Positions 19,843-26,762 of a stretch of 26,762 nucleotides of DNA are shown here, one piece after another. Made by a program: the position numbers and the translations under genes. Under the pieces are notes generated by a model, which was not told where the DNA came from, ran no database searches, and saw nothing but the letters and a program-made list of their open reading frames with translations. Each line of letters begins with the position of its first letter. Within the stretch, counting starts at the first letter, position 1. The stretch spans positions 1 through 26,762 of the IMG/VR virus record IMGVR_UViG_3300045135_000787; one strand, written 5' to 3'. Source of the DNA: a virus.

Positions 19843-20753
19843 TATTCACCTCCGAAGATAGAGTTATATAGGCTATCTAGACCTGAAGATACTGCAGAGC
19901 CAATCTGATCTCCTAACGAGGCCTGTTGAGCGCCAGCAGCAGCAGGAGCAAGCATACCTGTTAGGTTCTTAAGGTAAGTCTGATAAATATCACCAGCGAC
20001 CTGTTCAGCGCCAACCTGAGCCTGTAGTACAGATGGGATTGCAGCCTGTACAGCTTCACCGCCAGCCAATCGACCAGACTGTAGAGCCTGTTGGATAGGT
20101 GTAGCGCCTTGTAGTGCTGCTAGTTGCTGTGCTTGAGGCTGATAAGCCTGATTAGTCAATGTGCCAAGCAAGTTAGACTGTGCAGTCTGTTCTTGCTGTG
20201 CTCCAGTCATAGCAGTTAGGAAATCCTTATTCTGCTGTTCTAGTAGTGCTTGCTGACGTGCAAACTCTTCAGGGCTACCACCACCATATAGAGAACTACC
20301 TAGACCTAGACGGCCCTGTGCAGCCATCTGTTGCTGTAGTTGAGCCTGTTGACGATTAATCTCAGGCTGACGAGCAGCTTGTAGGCGATTGTAGATGTCT
20401 TGCTCACGTTGACCTGTACCAGTAAGAAGACCGCCTAGAACGCTCTGTGCGCCCGTTAGAGCCTGTTGTGTCATTGCCTCTTGCTGTTGACTAGGAGTAA
20501 GAGTAATATCGCCCTGAGCGCCTACAGAGACGCTTCCTAGTGCTGGTGAAGAGGTAATAGTGAATGGTTGAAATGCTGCAGCCTGTGAAGCCTGTCCAGC
20601 CAAGTCAAGTGCAGTTGTCTTAGATACATCAGCAATATCCCTAGCTCGCTTCATTTGCTCTGCAGAGGCTGCAAAGCTTGTAGCACCTGACAGAGCATTA
20701 GCGATGTTAGAACCACTGAATAGGTCGCTGAACCAGTTAGTTTCTTCAGCCAT
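19842..20753 (-). CDS. Gln/Ala-rich internal virion protein (303 aa, T7 gp14 position)
   Basis: The N-terminus (MAEETNWFSDLFSGSNIANA) is followed by a small-residue-rich, weakly hydrophobic segment (LSGATSFAASAEQ), as in membrane-inserting ejection proteins. The body is very rich in Gln and Ala (INRQQAQLQQQMAAQGRLGL, QQALLEQQNKDFL). GGAGG precedes the ATG, and TAATG overlaps join it to both neighbours. It is likely the first of three ejection proteins, the one that reaches the outer membrane in T7. Low complexity makes direct family recognition unreliable. Confidence 0.65.
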   Translation of the reverse strand: MAEETNWFSDLFSGSNIANALSGATSFAASAEQMKRARDIADVSKTTALDLAGQASQAAAFQPFTITSSPALGSVSVGAQGDITLTPSQQQEAMTQQALTGAQSVLGGLLTGTGQREQDIYNRLQAARQPEINRQQAQLQQQMAAQGRLGLGSSLYGGGSPEEFARQQALLEQQNKDFLTAMTGAQQEQTAQSNLLGTLTNQAYQPQAQQLAALQGATPIQQALQSGRLAGGEAVQAAIPSVLQAQVGAEQVAGDIYQTYLKNLTGMLAPAAAGAQQASLGDQIGSAVSSGLDSLYNSIFGGE

Positions 20754-20986
20754 TAGTAAGTGCCTCCGTCAATAGTACCAACAGTGGCTGTACCAGTTAC
20801 TTCTAGTGTTGGCATAGTTACAGTGCCTGTGAAGGTCGGTGAAGCTGTGTCGGACTTTGTAGCCACTGCTACTTGAATGTTATTAAACTCACTGTCAATC
20901 TCACCACCTTTGATGATCTTAGCAGGGTTGCCTGATTGCAGTGTATCTTTAACTGCGAAGTTAGTTGTCTTTGAATAGTTACTCAT
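20753..20986 (-). CDS. Short tail-associated protein (77 aa)
   Basis: The start MSNYSKTTNFAVKDTLQSGN, the GGEIDSEFNNI segment, and KSDTASPTFTGTVTMPTLEV are typical of N-terminal parts of phage tail-fibre or tail-spike genes, where TASPTFTGTV repeats are common. At 77 aa it is complete but lacks any receptor-binding domain, so it may be a small adaptor between tail and fibre, or the remnant of a longer fibre. It lies between the tail-nozzle-like gene and the internal virion genes. Confidence 0.7.
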   Translation of the reverse strand: MSNYSKTTNFAVKDTLQSGNPAKIIKGGEIDSEFNNIQVAVATKSDTASPTFTGTVTMPTLEVTGTATVGTIDGGTY

Positions 20987-22485
20987 TAGATTGTCCGTCC
21001 TACGATAGCCTGTGCTGTTAGTCGCTGTATAGAAACTGGTGAACCATCAATTGTAGCTTCAACACCTAGCTGAACTACTTGACCTCCACCTGAAGCGTTT
21101 ACTGTTGGGCGGTTTACCAACACACCAGCGTTGAACTCACCTTCGTTGTATTCTGCAATATTGTATTCTGCTATGACCTGTGTACTAAGCGTGAACTTCT
21201 TCTTCTTATACGCATAGCTGTAATCATAGCCCCAGTTTAGTGTTACGTCTGTAGCAGACCCGCCAATGACTGTAATCTTTAGGTTCTTTAGAAGTTTAAG
21301 GTTACTTGGAGCACCAAAGTCAATGTAGTTGGTGAAGTAGCTGAGATAGTAAGGTAATCCGTTATCACTAAAGCCATCATAAATACCTATACCACTCTCC
21401 ATACCAAAGTACAATTTACCATCACGTGTACGTAGCATAGCTTGTACATACAAGGCCGTCCAAGTAGTGGTACGGTATGCTCCGTTCTCTAAAGGTGCTC
21501 GTGTGTCAAAACAGTACACAATGTTAGAGCTAGGTAAGAACAGTAGATAGAAGGCTTCTTCAGGACTGTACACACTAACCATGTGCTGAGTCTCTGCTTG
21601 TACGAATGGGTTCAAAGAACTACGTACATTCTTAGACAAGTCAGTCATTGGGTTAGACTTCTCTTGAATGGTGCGCTGTAGGCTTCGTAGCCCAGTGTCA
21701 CTCAAGAAGATCAAGTCAGTACCAGTGGTCTGAATAGAGTCTCGTGCAATACATCCAACACCTACGATAGTATCTGCTAGTTTCATTGTAGCAGGGTCTT
21801 CAATGCCTCCGTAGACAATGATTTGACGCTTACCGAAGATGAACAAGAGTCCGTTGTGGGAAGCCATAGCAACAATAGTGTCACTACCATCAGGCCACAC
21901 CTTAGATACGTCTACATAGCCTGAAGAGCCTGTGTTCCACTTCATACCCGTTAGTAGGTCAGACCAGTAGATCACTGTAGCCTCTGTAGAGGTATTAGCG
22001 ACCCACAAGCGACCTGCAGCACTAACAACTACGTTACCTTCTGGAACAGTACCTGCATAGTCTGCGTGGTCCTCAATAGCCACTGCAGTCGTACCGTCAT
22101 ACACAACAGGTTTAGCTCCTTTACGGAACATATACTGCTTGTCATTGAGAGTAGCATAGCTATATCTACCATCAGTGACTGTGTAGGCTGCTGGAGTGAT
22201 ATCTGTTAGTGTCTCATCACCTGCATAGATCTTAGTGTCTGAAGCGCTTACAATCTCTGTAGACCCGTCAGACTTAACAAACTCTGATAGAGAGACGATA
22301 GAGTCTGGATTAGTGTCTGTTACGTATCGCCAACCCTTACGAGCACCTATACGTCCAAACTGGTCAATTACACAGTTCGTAGCCTCTAGAGCGTACTGCT
22401 CAGGCAATGACGTAGGAGAGTCCTCTGTATTAAGCCCATAGAATCCTGGAGCTTGGATGGCGATGCTCTGTAAAGGTTTAGCCAT
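20986..22485 (-). CDS. Tail tube / nozzle protein (T7 gp12-like, P22 gp10-like)
   Basis: The start APGFYGLNTEDSPTSLPEQYALEATNCVIDQFGRIGARKGW is characteristic of podovirus tail tubular B and tail-stabilisation proteins: residues fold into a beta-propeller that extends the tail below the adaptor. Repeated beta blades are visible (NGLLFIFGKRQIIVYGG, DLIFLSDTGLRSL, DGKLYFGMESGIGIYDG). The length of 499 aa is shorter than T7 gp12 (794) but common for marine podoviruses. The gene follows the adaptor gene by TAATG, as tubular B follows tubular A in T7. Confidence 0.82.
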   Translation of the reverse strand: MAKPLQSIAIQAPGFYGLNTEDSPTSLPEQYALEATNCVIDQFGRIGARKGWRYVTDTNPDSIVSLSEFVKSDGSTEIVSASDTKIYAGDETLTDITPAAYTVTDGRYSYATLNDKQYMFRKGAKPVVYDGTTAVAIEDHADYAGTVPEGNVVVSAAGRLWVANTSTEATVIYWSDLLTGMKWNTGSSGYVDVSKVWPDGSDTIVAMASHNGLLFIFGKRQIIVYGGIEDPATMKLADTIVGVGCIARDSIQTTGTDLIFLSDTGLRSLQRTIQEKSNPMTDLSKNVRSSLNPFVQAETQHMVSVYSPEEAFYLLFLPSSNIVYCFDTRAPLENGAYRTTTWTALYVQAMLRTRDGKLYFGMESGIGIYDGFSDNGLPYYLSYFTNYIDFGAPSNLKLLKNLKITVIGGSATDVTLNWGYDYSYAYKKKKFTLSTQVIAEYNIAEYNEGEFNAGVLVNRPTVNASGGGQVVQLGVEATIDGSPVSIQRLTAQAIVGRTI

Positions 22486-23132
22486 TATACTGTATCCCAG
22501 ATTAGTTCATCAGGGCTCAAAGCAGCGTCTAGTGCAATAGCATTAGTTAGCTCCTGTCGAGCAAATGCAGACTGTTCTGTAGCTCCTTGACCGCCTGTCT
22601 CACCACGCTCACGTAATGCAAACGCATAAGCATATTGGATAACAGGAGCTGAAGGAACTAAGAGACGATCACTGTCATTCTCTAGCTCTGAAGGTCGTAG
22701 AACTGCTTTGACCTGCAGAGAGATAACAGAGTCTGGTGTGCTGTGTAGCTTGATAACTACATCACCATTGCTATCTACATGAGAGACTGTATAGCCCATC
22801 ACAGTGCCGTTAGTGTCATCAGTCTGTACTTTGTATTTATTTACATCAGCAAGGCTAAGTCTACGTAGCTCTACGTTGTTTGTAGTATCATATACATGTA
22901 AGATCTCTAGACGGTTGCCAGAGCCTGTCAGTGTATATGTAGAAGTTCCAGCGACTGTGGTGACATCGAAGTCACTACGTAGGCTCTTCCAGTCCCAAGC
23001 ATCTTCAACCATACGCTTTGCATCATTAACAAAGTCGCCAATGAGAACTGAATAGTCAGACTCATTGACGGTTGTAGCTTGTTCTTCTCGAAGTCTACGC
23101 ATCACTGCATTAACTAGTTGTAAGAATGTCAT
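22485..23132 (-). CDS. Tail tube adaptor protein (T7 gp11-like)
   Basis: MTFLQLVNAVMRRLREEQ is followed by FVNDAKRMVEDAWDWKSLR (about 34-52) and VTTVAGTSTYTLTGSGNRLE, a helix-plus-beta arrangement typical of podovirus adaptor/tubular A proteins that form a 12-fold ring under the portal. The C-terminal helix region (IQYAYAFALRERGETGGQ) also fits. The length of 215 aa is close to T7 gp11 (196). The order before a nozzle protein supports the call. Confidence 0.75.
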   Translation of the reverse strand: MTFLQLVNAVMRRLREEQATTVNESDYSVLIGDFVNDAKRMVEDAWDWKSLRSDFDVTTVAGTSTYTLTGSGNRLEILHVYDTTNNVELRRLSLADVNKYKVQTDDTNGTVMGYTVSHVDSNGDVVIKLHSTPDSVISLQVKAVLRPSELENDSDRLLVPSAPVIQYAYAFALRERGETGGQGATEQSAFARQELTNAIALDAALSPDELIWDTV

Positions 23133-23134
23133 AA

Positions 23135-25639
23135 TTATACCAACTTAGCATTAAGTATTTTACGTGATAGTGGCGTATCTTTGTCTTCCAAGTTAATTTG
23201 AAATAGGTCACGTCCCATCAAATCAGCATCAGGTTCTAGACTGCCGAAGGATGTTGTACCTTTAGCAAGTCCTTCAAGATCTCCCATATCAAGACCACTT
23301 AGGTCAATATCAGGTAGATCGCCAATGTTAGTGCCTGACCAGTCTAGTGAGCCTATGTCAACACCTAGACCATTCAGTTCTGGCAGGTTAACCTCTGGCA
23401 GAGTAACATCTACGCCTGACCAATCTAGACTAGGTAGATCAATGTCCATCGCTAAGTCAGGTAGCTCTCCAAGATCAATGTTTAGATCTGGTACTGGAAC
23501 GCCTGAGAAGTCTATAGAGCCTATGTTAAGGTCTAGATCGATCATGTCTGGTAAATTGATGTCTGGGAGGTCTGCGAAGTTAACACCACCAAAGTCAATG
23601 TCAGGGAGATCAAAGTCTAACTCATTAACAATGTAGTCTGGAGCTTCGAAGTCTGGTAGTTCACCCCCTTCTTCAACGTAAGTAACAATACCGTCCACTA
23701 GAGCCTTGTTAGTATCGCCTGTTTGGTCATAGGTGTTAAGAGATTCTACAGATGCCTTACCTAGAGGATTATCTAGACCTAAGTCCTGTCCGTAAACATC
23801 ACCTAGTACGCTAACACGGTCTTCACCTAAGCCAATACGGATAGCTGCTTCTGTTGGCTGTTCGTAGCCTTCAGGAACAATGTCCATAACCTTATCAGCA
23901 TAGGTAGATACTGCAGCTTCTACAAAGTCTTCGCCATTTGCTACCTTAGTAGTAAACTCAATAGCCTTAACAGTCTCTGCAGATGCTCCTACACCTGTAG
24001 TGATCTCTGCAATTGCTTCATCAAGACTAAAGTCCAAATTGTAGTATTTATCAGCAATATCGCTCCAACTAGGTTTAGATGGTGCAGAAGTCGTTGCAGC
24101 TTCTTGCTTAGCATTGATAGCTTCACCGCCTAGCCCAATACCTTGACTTAGTGAAGTAGAGACATCAAAGTCCCCAGACTCAAAAGACTGTTGAGCTTGT
24201 TCAGCGTTAGCAGCAGAGTTGCTAAACATATCCTCTAACTTTGTAAAGGTAGTTTCACCACCGATACGCTGCTCAACCCAACGAGTACCATCACCATCTA
24301 CAGACACTTTATGGTCAACAATAGCCTTATCTGCAACACCAGCAGCACCTAGTAAGGTCTCTGTAGTCATTGCAGTACCAAGTGCAAACACTGGGACACC
24401 TGTTACAGCAAAAGCAGCCATACCAGCAGCGTATCCTATGCCGTAGTTAATGCCTTTGTTTGCTAGATAGTCAACACCAGAAGCTACTAGGTTAGCTACA
24501 GACACCCCTTCGTCTACCTGTATACGCCCTGTTTCTGGGTTTATAACTAGTCTTCGGTCTGTGCGTGATAGTGTTTCACTACTGTTTTCTTGTGCTGCTT
24601 GGTGGGCATTAAGAAGGTCTTGTGTAAATGCAATCTCAGACCTAACACCAGTGCCGTAGTAATCTCCTGCTTCAGATGCAGCCTCATACAACGTACCCAT
24701 AGCCCCTTCATCAAGACTAATCTGTTCACCGTAGTCAACAGTAAGCCCGTCTTCAAAGCCTTTTAGAGTTCCTTCACGTTGATATGGAGCATCTACGTAG
24801 GTGACACCATTAACCACAGAAATATCTGCTGTAGGAGCTGCTGAAGGCATTGCTCCGCCTAGTTCTTGTAGAGCCTCTTCGTTTACAGGATCTATAGAGA
24901 TTGTCTCTACACCTTCTGGGGTTGTGTCGATACCCACAGCAGACTTAACAGAATCAAACAAGCCCGACCAAGTGAATGAGTCATCAGACTTTGACGTTAC
25001 AGAGGGCATATCCTTCTCAGCCTCTGTTGACCAATCATCAACGCCTCTAATGAACTGGTCAACTGTATCGTCTAACCAGTCATCGTTGTAAACAGAACCA
25101 CCAAAGTCTTTGTTAATACCTTCAAACAAAGATGCTGTAGTTGATGTTACGTATTTACTATTGTCTGTATTCTCAATAGCTTGTTTGTACGCATAAGCTA
25201 CATCGTCAGAAGTATAGTAACCTTTAGTGCCAGCGATTTGATTAAGTAGTTGATCATACGTGGCATTGAATGATGTATTAGCTTGCAGTGTGTCAGAGGC
25301 TATCTGAGCCTGTCTAGCTGCTTCAGCTATTTCAGCGTTCTTAGCGTCTCGTGCAGCAATAGAAGTGTGAATAGATCCATCATTGGCTGTATATGTAGTA
25401 GGAGCTGGTTGACCACCAACGTCAGCGCTAGAGCCTCCAGAGCCTACGTAGCCACTGTTGCCATAACTAACACCACCACCGCCTGATTGTCTATTAGCAG
25501 TGTCTTGGGCTATAGCACCTGCAAACTCAGCATCAGAGACTGTAGAGCCTCCTCCACCGCCTCCGCCACCACCTGATGAACCACCACCGCCTAAGTAGCC
25601 TCCAACAGGTGTTAACATTCTTTGTAGTCTGGTTAGCAT
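23135..25639 (-). CDS. Large virion-associated protein with acidic 28-residue repeats (834 aa)
   Basis: I do not recognise a family. The N-terminus has Gly-rich tracts, including nine consecutive Gly near residues 23-31. A hydrophobic, Gly/Ala-rich segment lies at about 395-435 (GIGYAAGMAAFAVTGVPVFA), possibly membrane-active. The C-terminus (about 671-795) is a very acidic repeat region: IDFGGV (681), IDFSGV (709), LDWSGV (738) and LDWSGT (765) recur every 27-29 residues, with LPDI/LPEL sub-repeats between them. The length, the operon position before tail-tube genes and the low complexity suggest a virion or ejection protein. The repeats could form a beta-solenoid or bind calcium. The gene overlaps the acetyltransferase-like gene by 7 nt. 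Confidence 0.6.
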   Translation of the reverse strand: MLTRLQRMLTPVGGYLGGGGSSGGGGGGGGGSTVSDAEFAGAIAQDTANRQSGGGGVSYGNSGYVGSGGSSADVGGQPAPTTYTANDGSIHTSIAARDAKNAEIAEAARQAQIASDTLQANTSFNATYDQLLNQIAGTKGYYTSDDVAYAYKQAIENTDNSKYVTSTTASLFEGINKDFGGSVYNDDWLDDTVDQFIRGVDDWSTEAEKDMPSVTSKSDDSFTWSGLFDSVKSAVGIDTTPEGVETISIDPVNEEALQELGGAMPSAAPTADISVVNGVTYVDAPYQREGTLKGFEDGLTVDYGEQISLDEGAMGTLYEAASEAGDYYGTGVRSEIAFTQDLLNAHQAAQENSSETLSRTDRRLVINPETGRIQVDEGVSVANLVASGVDYLANKGINYGIGYAAGMAAFAVTGVPVFALGTAMTTETLLGAAGVADKAIVDHKVSVDGDGTRWVEQRIGGETTFTKLEDMFSNSAANAEQAQQSFESGDFDVSTSLSQGIGLGGEAINAKQEAATTSAPSKPSWSDIADKYYNLDFSLDEAIAEITTGVGASAETVKAIEFTTKVANGEDFVEAAVSTYADKVMDIVPEGYEQPTEAAIRIGLGEDRVSVLGDVYGQDLGLDNPLGKASVESLNTYDQTGDTNKALVDGIVTYVEEGGELPDFEAPDYIVNELDFDLPDIDFGGVNFADLPDINLPDMIDLDLNIGSIDFSGVPVPDLNIDLGELPDLAMDIDLPSLDWSGVDVTLPEVNLPELNGLGVDIGSLDWSGTNIGDLPDIDLSGLDMGDLEGLAKGTTSFGSLEPDADLMGRDLFQINLEDKDTPLSRKILNAKLV

Positions 25640-26034
25640 AGTTGTTTTTCCAAAGTAATCTGTTTTAGTTTGTATTCAGGTAGAACTCTATGCCACCCTT
25701 TACGACCTTTAACCTCTATAGTCGAACAACCCCACTCTTTAGCTTGTTCCTCTATAGGCTTTATAGTATTATTCCAGCCCTCTGAAGAACTAACATCAGA
25801 AGTCATATACTCAACAATATATGTCTTAGTATTATCTATTCTTGAGTATGTAGCCCCTATGCAAAAAGCAGTTAGATCCATATTGACCCAAAGGTCTGCT
25901 TTGTTATTAACTAAGAGGTTGTATAAATAGTTCGATGTCACCCAGTTGTTTAACATCTTATTGTTTGAGGTTAGAGGTTCAATGAACTCCCAGACCTCAT
26001 CAATGTCTTCTGGGTGTATTCGATGTATGTCCAT
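25633..26034 (-). CDS. GNAT-like acetyltransferase family protein (133 aa)
   Basis: MDIHRIHPEDIDEVWEFIEP, the central strand WVNMDLTAFCIGATYSR, and the C-terminal STIEVKGRKGWHRVLPEYKLKQITLEK read as the beta/alpha order of small phage GNAT-like proteins, in which GR.GW...L..Y.f is recurrent. A clear acetyl-CoA loop (Q/RxxGxG/A) is not visible, so catalytic activity is doubtful. Genes like this are common between capsid and tail genes of marine podoviruses. It is the first gene behind the strong leftward promoter at 26064. Confidence 0.6.
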   Translation of the reverse strand: MDIHRIHPEDIDEVWEFIEPLTSNNKMLNNWVTSNYLYNLLVNNKADLWVNMDLTAFCIGATYSRIDNTKTYIVEYMTSDVSSSEGWNNTIKPIEEQAKEWGCSTIEVKGRKGWHRVLPEYKLKQITLEKQLC

Positions 26035-26063
26035 GTTTGCCTCTTTGTGTTCTATATAGTAAT

Positions 26064-26092
26064 ATTATAGCATACTTTGAGACATTTGTCAA
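26064..26092 (-). promoter_or_regulatory. Consensus leftward promoter inside the structural operon
   Basis: TTGACA (26092-26087), 17-bp spacer ending TGC, TATAAT (26069-26064): both hexamers are perfect. It is nearly the same as the terminase promoter at 394-422, including CTCAAA and GTATGC in the spacer and the sequence after the -10 box. It should drive 26034-16199. Confidence 0.92.
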
Positions 26093-26095
26093 GAG

Positions 26096-26467
26096 TTAAT
26101 AGCTCCAAACAGTAGGACGAGGAGACATCTCAGGTTCTTCACAGGCATCCAAATGAATAAACCTACCAGAACCCTTCTGCTGCACTCCAATGCCTGTAAA
26201 CACATCCATTGCTAATGCGAGCTTAAGCACTTCATAGGCTTCACCACGGTCCACTGCTAGGTCTATTGCCTTACCAGTGCTGTGAGCTCCTGCAGAGGCC
26301 TTTCTAGCCTCGATTGGGTGCTCAGGGCATCGGTAGCCCGAGGTAACTCTTAACGGCTTACCATAGGCTTCTCTGAGCTCGTCAAGGGCATCCATGAACT
26401 CTGGAGACATCTTATTGTCACCACAGTGGCTACAGGAGACTTCAGAGTCACTAAAATACTTAGCCAT
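26096..26467 (-). CDS. Peptidase M15-type murein peptidase (putative endolysin)
   Basis: The zinc-peptidase pattern is SGYRCPEHP (43-51), H62-STGKAI-D69 and FIHLD with H105. H62, D69 and H105 are the expected zinc ligands of the M15A family, which cleaves D-Ala or L-Ala-D-Glu bonds of peptidoglycan. The N-terminal FSDSEVSCSHCG (5-16) has a CxxC also seen in phage members. It could be the endolysin or a virion peptidase. No signal peptide is visible, and I see no holin beside it. Its stop lies 4 nt before the -35 box of the downstream promoter. Confidence 0.85.
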   Translation of the reverse strand: MAKYFSDSEVSCSHCGDNKMSPEFMDALDELREAYGKPLRVTSGYRCPEHPIEARKASAGAHSTGKAIDLAVDRGEAYEVLKLALAMDVFTGIGVQQKGSGRFIHLDACEEPEMSPRPTVWSY

Positions 26468-26468
26468 A

Positions 26469-26762
26469 TTAGCCTCCTTGGATGATATCGTTATACTCGA
26501 TAACAGAGATCATTAGAGTCATACCAGCGCCATCCATTGCTTCAATCTTGTCACCTTCAGCGAGCATGACGAACTCGTTCTCTCCGCCACCGATCTTAAA
26601 GAACTCACTAGAGGCTAGAGAGTAGCCGTCAAACATCATTAGGTATGCTTGGTTAGCCTCATTCCATATGCGTACATCAAAGGAGCTAGTAGAGCCTGAT
26701 GTGTTCGTTACATACAACAAAACCCACTCAGCCTTCTTGCCTGTGGGTACTGTGTATAGTGT
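26469..26762 (-). CDS. Virion decoration or head-fibre-like protein, C-terminal part (cut by window edge)
   Basis: The frame is open to the right edge, so the start lies outside; 97 residues are visible. TLYTVPTGKKAEWVLLYVTN, then a beta-rich region and a GDKIEAMDGAGMTLMISVIEY end, match a common type of small phage structural protein with a single beta domain (decoration, fibre or receptor-related). The internal TTG at 26720 is not the start, since the same domain continues upstream. It precedes the M15 peptidase gene by 1 nt. Confidence 0.65.
   Translation of the reverse strand, partial: TLYTVPTGKKAEWVLLYVTNTSGSTSSFDVRIWNEANQAYLMMFDGYSLASSEFFKIGGGENEFVMLAEGDKIEAMDGAGMTLMISVIEYNDIIQGG

Noticed and set aside
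22484-22489. TATAAT on the minus strand at a structural gene junction
   Set aside because: It arises from the TAATG overlap and has no -35 box at suitable distance; a similar case near 23136 was also rejected.

Overview
This window is a segment of a tailed-phage genome, best matched by gene content and order to marine T7-like podoviruses of the SIO1/VpV262 type that infect Gammaproteobacteria. The evidence is a T7-style primase-helicase, a family A DNA polymerase, endonuclease I and a FEN-type exonuclease, followed by a nucleotide-making module (ribonucleotide reductase alpha and beta, glutaredoxin, ThyX, MazG-like). A second block on the other strand resembles podovirus tail-tube and internal virion genes. 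No phage RNA polymerase gene, integrase, repressor or tRNA is visible. Every promoter I can support is a host sigma-70 type, so the phage probably relies on host RNA polymerase and is probably virulent. Genus and host are inferred; terminase large subunit, portal and capsid genes lie outside the window. LAYOUT. (1) 1-236, minus: 5' part of a probable small terminase subunit with a strong promoter 150 nt upstream. (2) 237-1094: 0.86 kb with no supported gene, holding ten exact CTTGATAG copies (many in 10-bp phase), a 30-bp exact duplication, long hairpins and a leftward terminator. (3) 1095-2495, minus: a small left-arm operon (74, 27, 228 and 73 aa) with its own promoters; the last promoter is embedded in a terminator hairpin. 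(4) 2496-2804: divergent control region with leftward and rightward promoters, overlapping ACGTGC palindromes and 19-bp repeats that also occur in region 2. (5) 2805-4420, plus: nine tiny overlapping early genes. (6) 4425-10135, plus: replication and recombination genes (primase-helicase, GIY-YIG-like nuclease, DNA polymerase, single-strand-binding-like protein, exonuclease, endonuclease I), with three internal promoters. (7) 10107-16126, plus: nucleotide metabolism, interrupted by a block of small unknown genes. (8) 16127-16200: strong rightward terminator at the convergent junction. (9) 16199-26762, minus: structural operon read leftward, from a partial receptor/decoration-like protein and an M15 peptidase through an 834-aa repeat protein, tail-tube-like proteins and three large internal-virion-like proteins. 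HOW IT WORKS TOGETHER. The small early genes probably remodel the host. The replication proteins copy the genome, endonuclease I and the exonuclease process host DNA and branched phage DNA, and the reductase/ThyX/glutaredoxin set converts ribonucleotides to dNTPs. The minus-strand operon then supplies tail and ejection proteins, and the terminase gene at the left edge opens the packaging module. Five of six main promoters share a sequence downstream of the -10 box beyond the sigma-70 consensus, which suggests a phage-wide co-regulated set.
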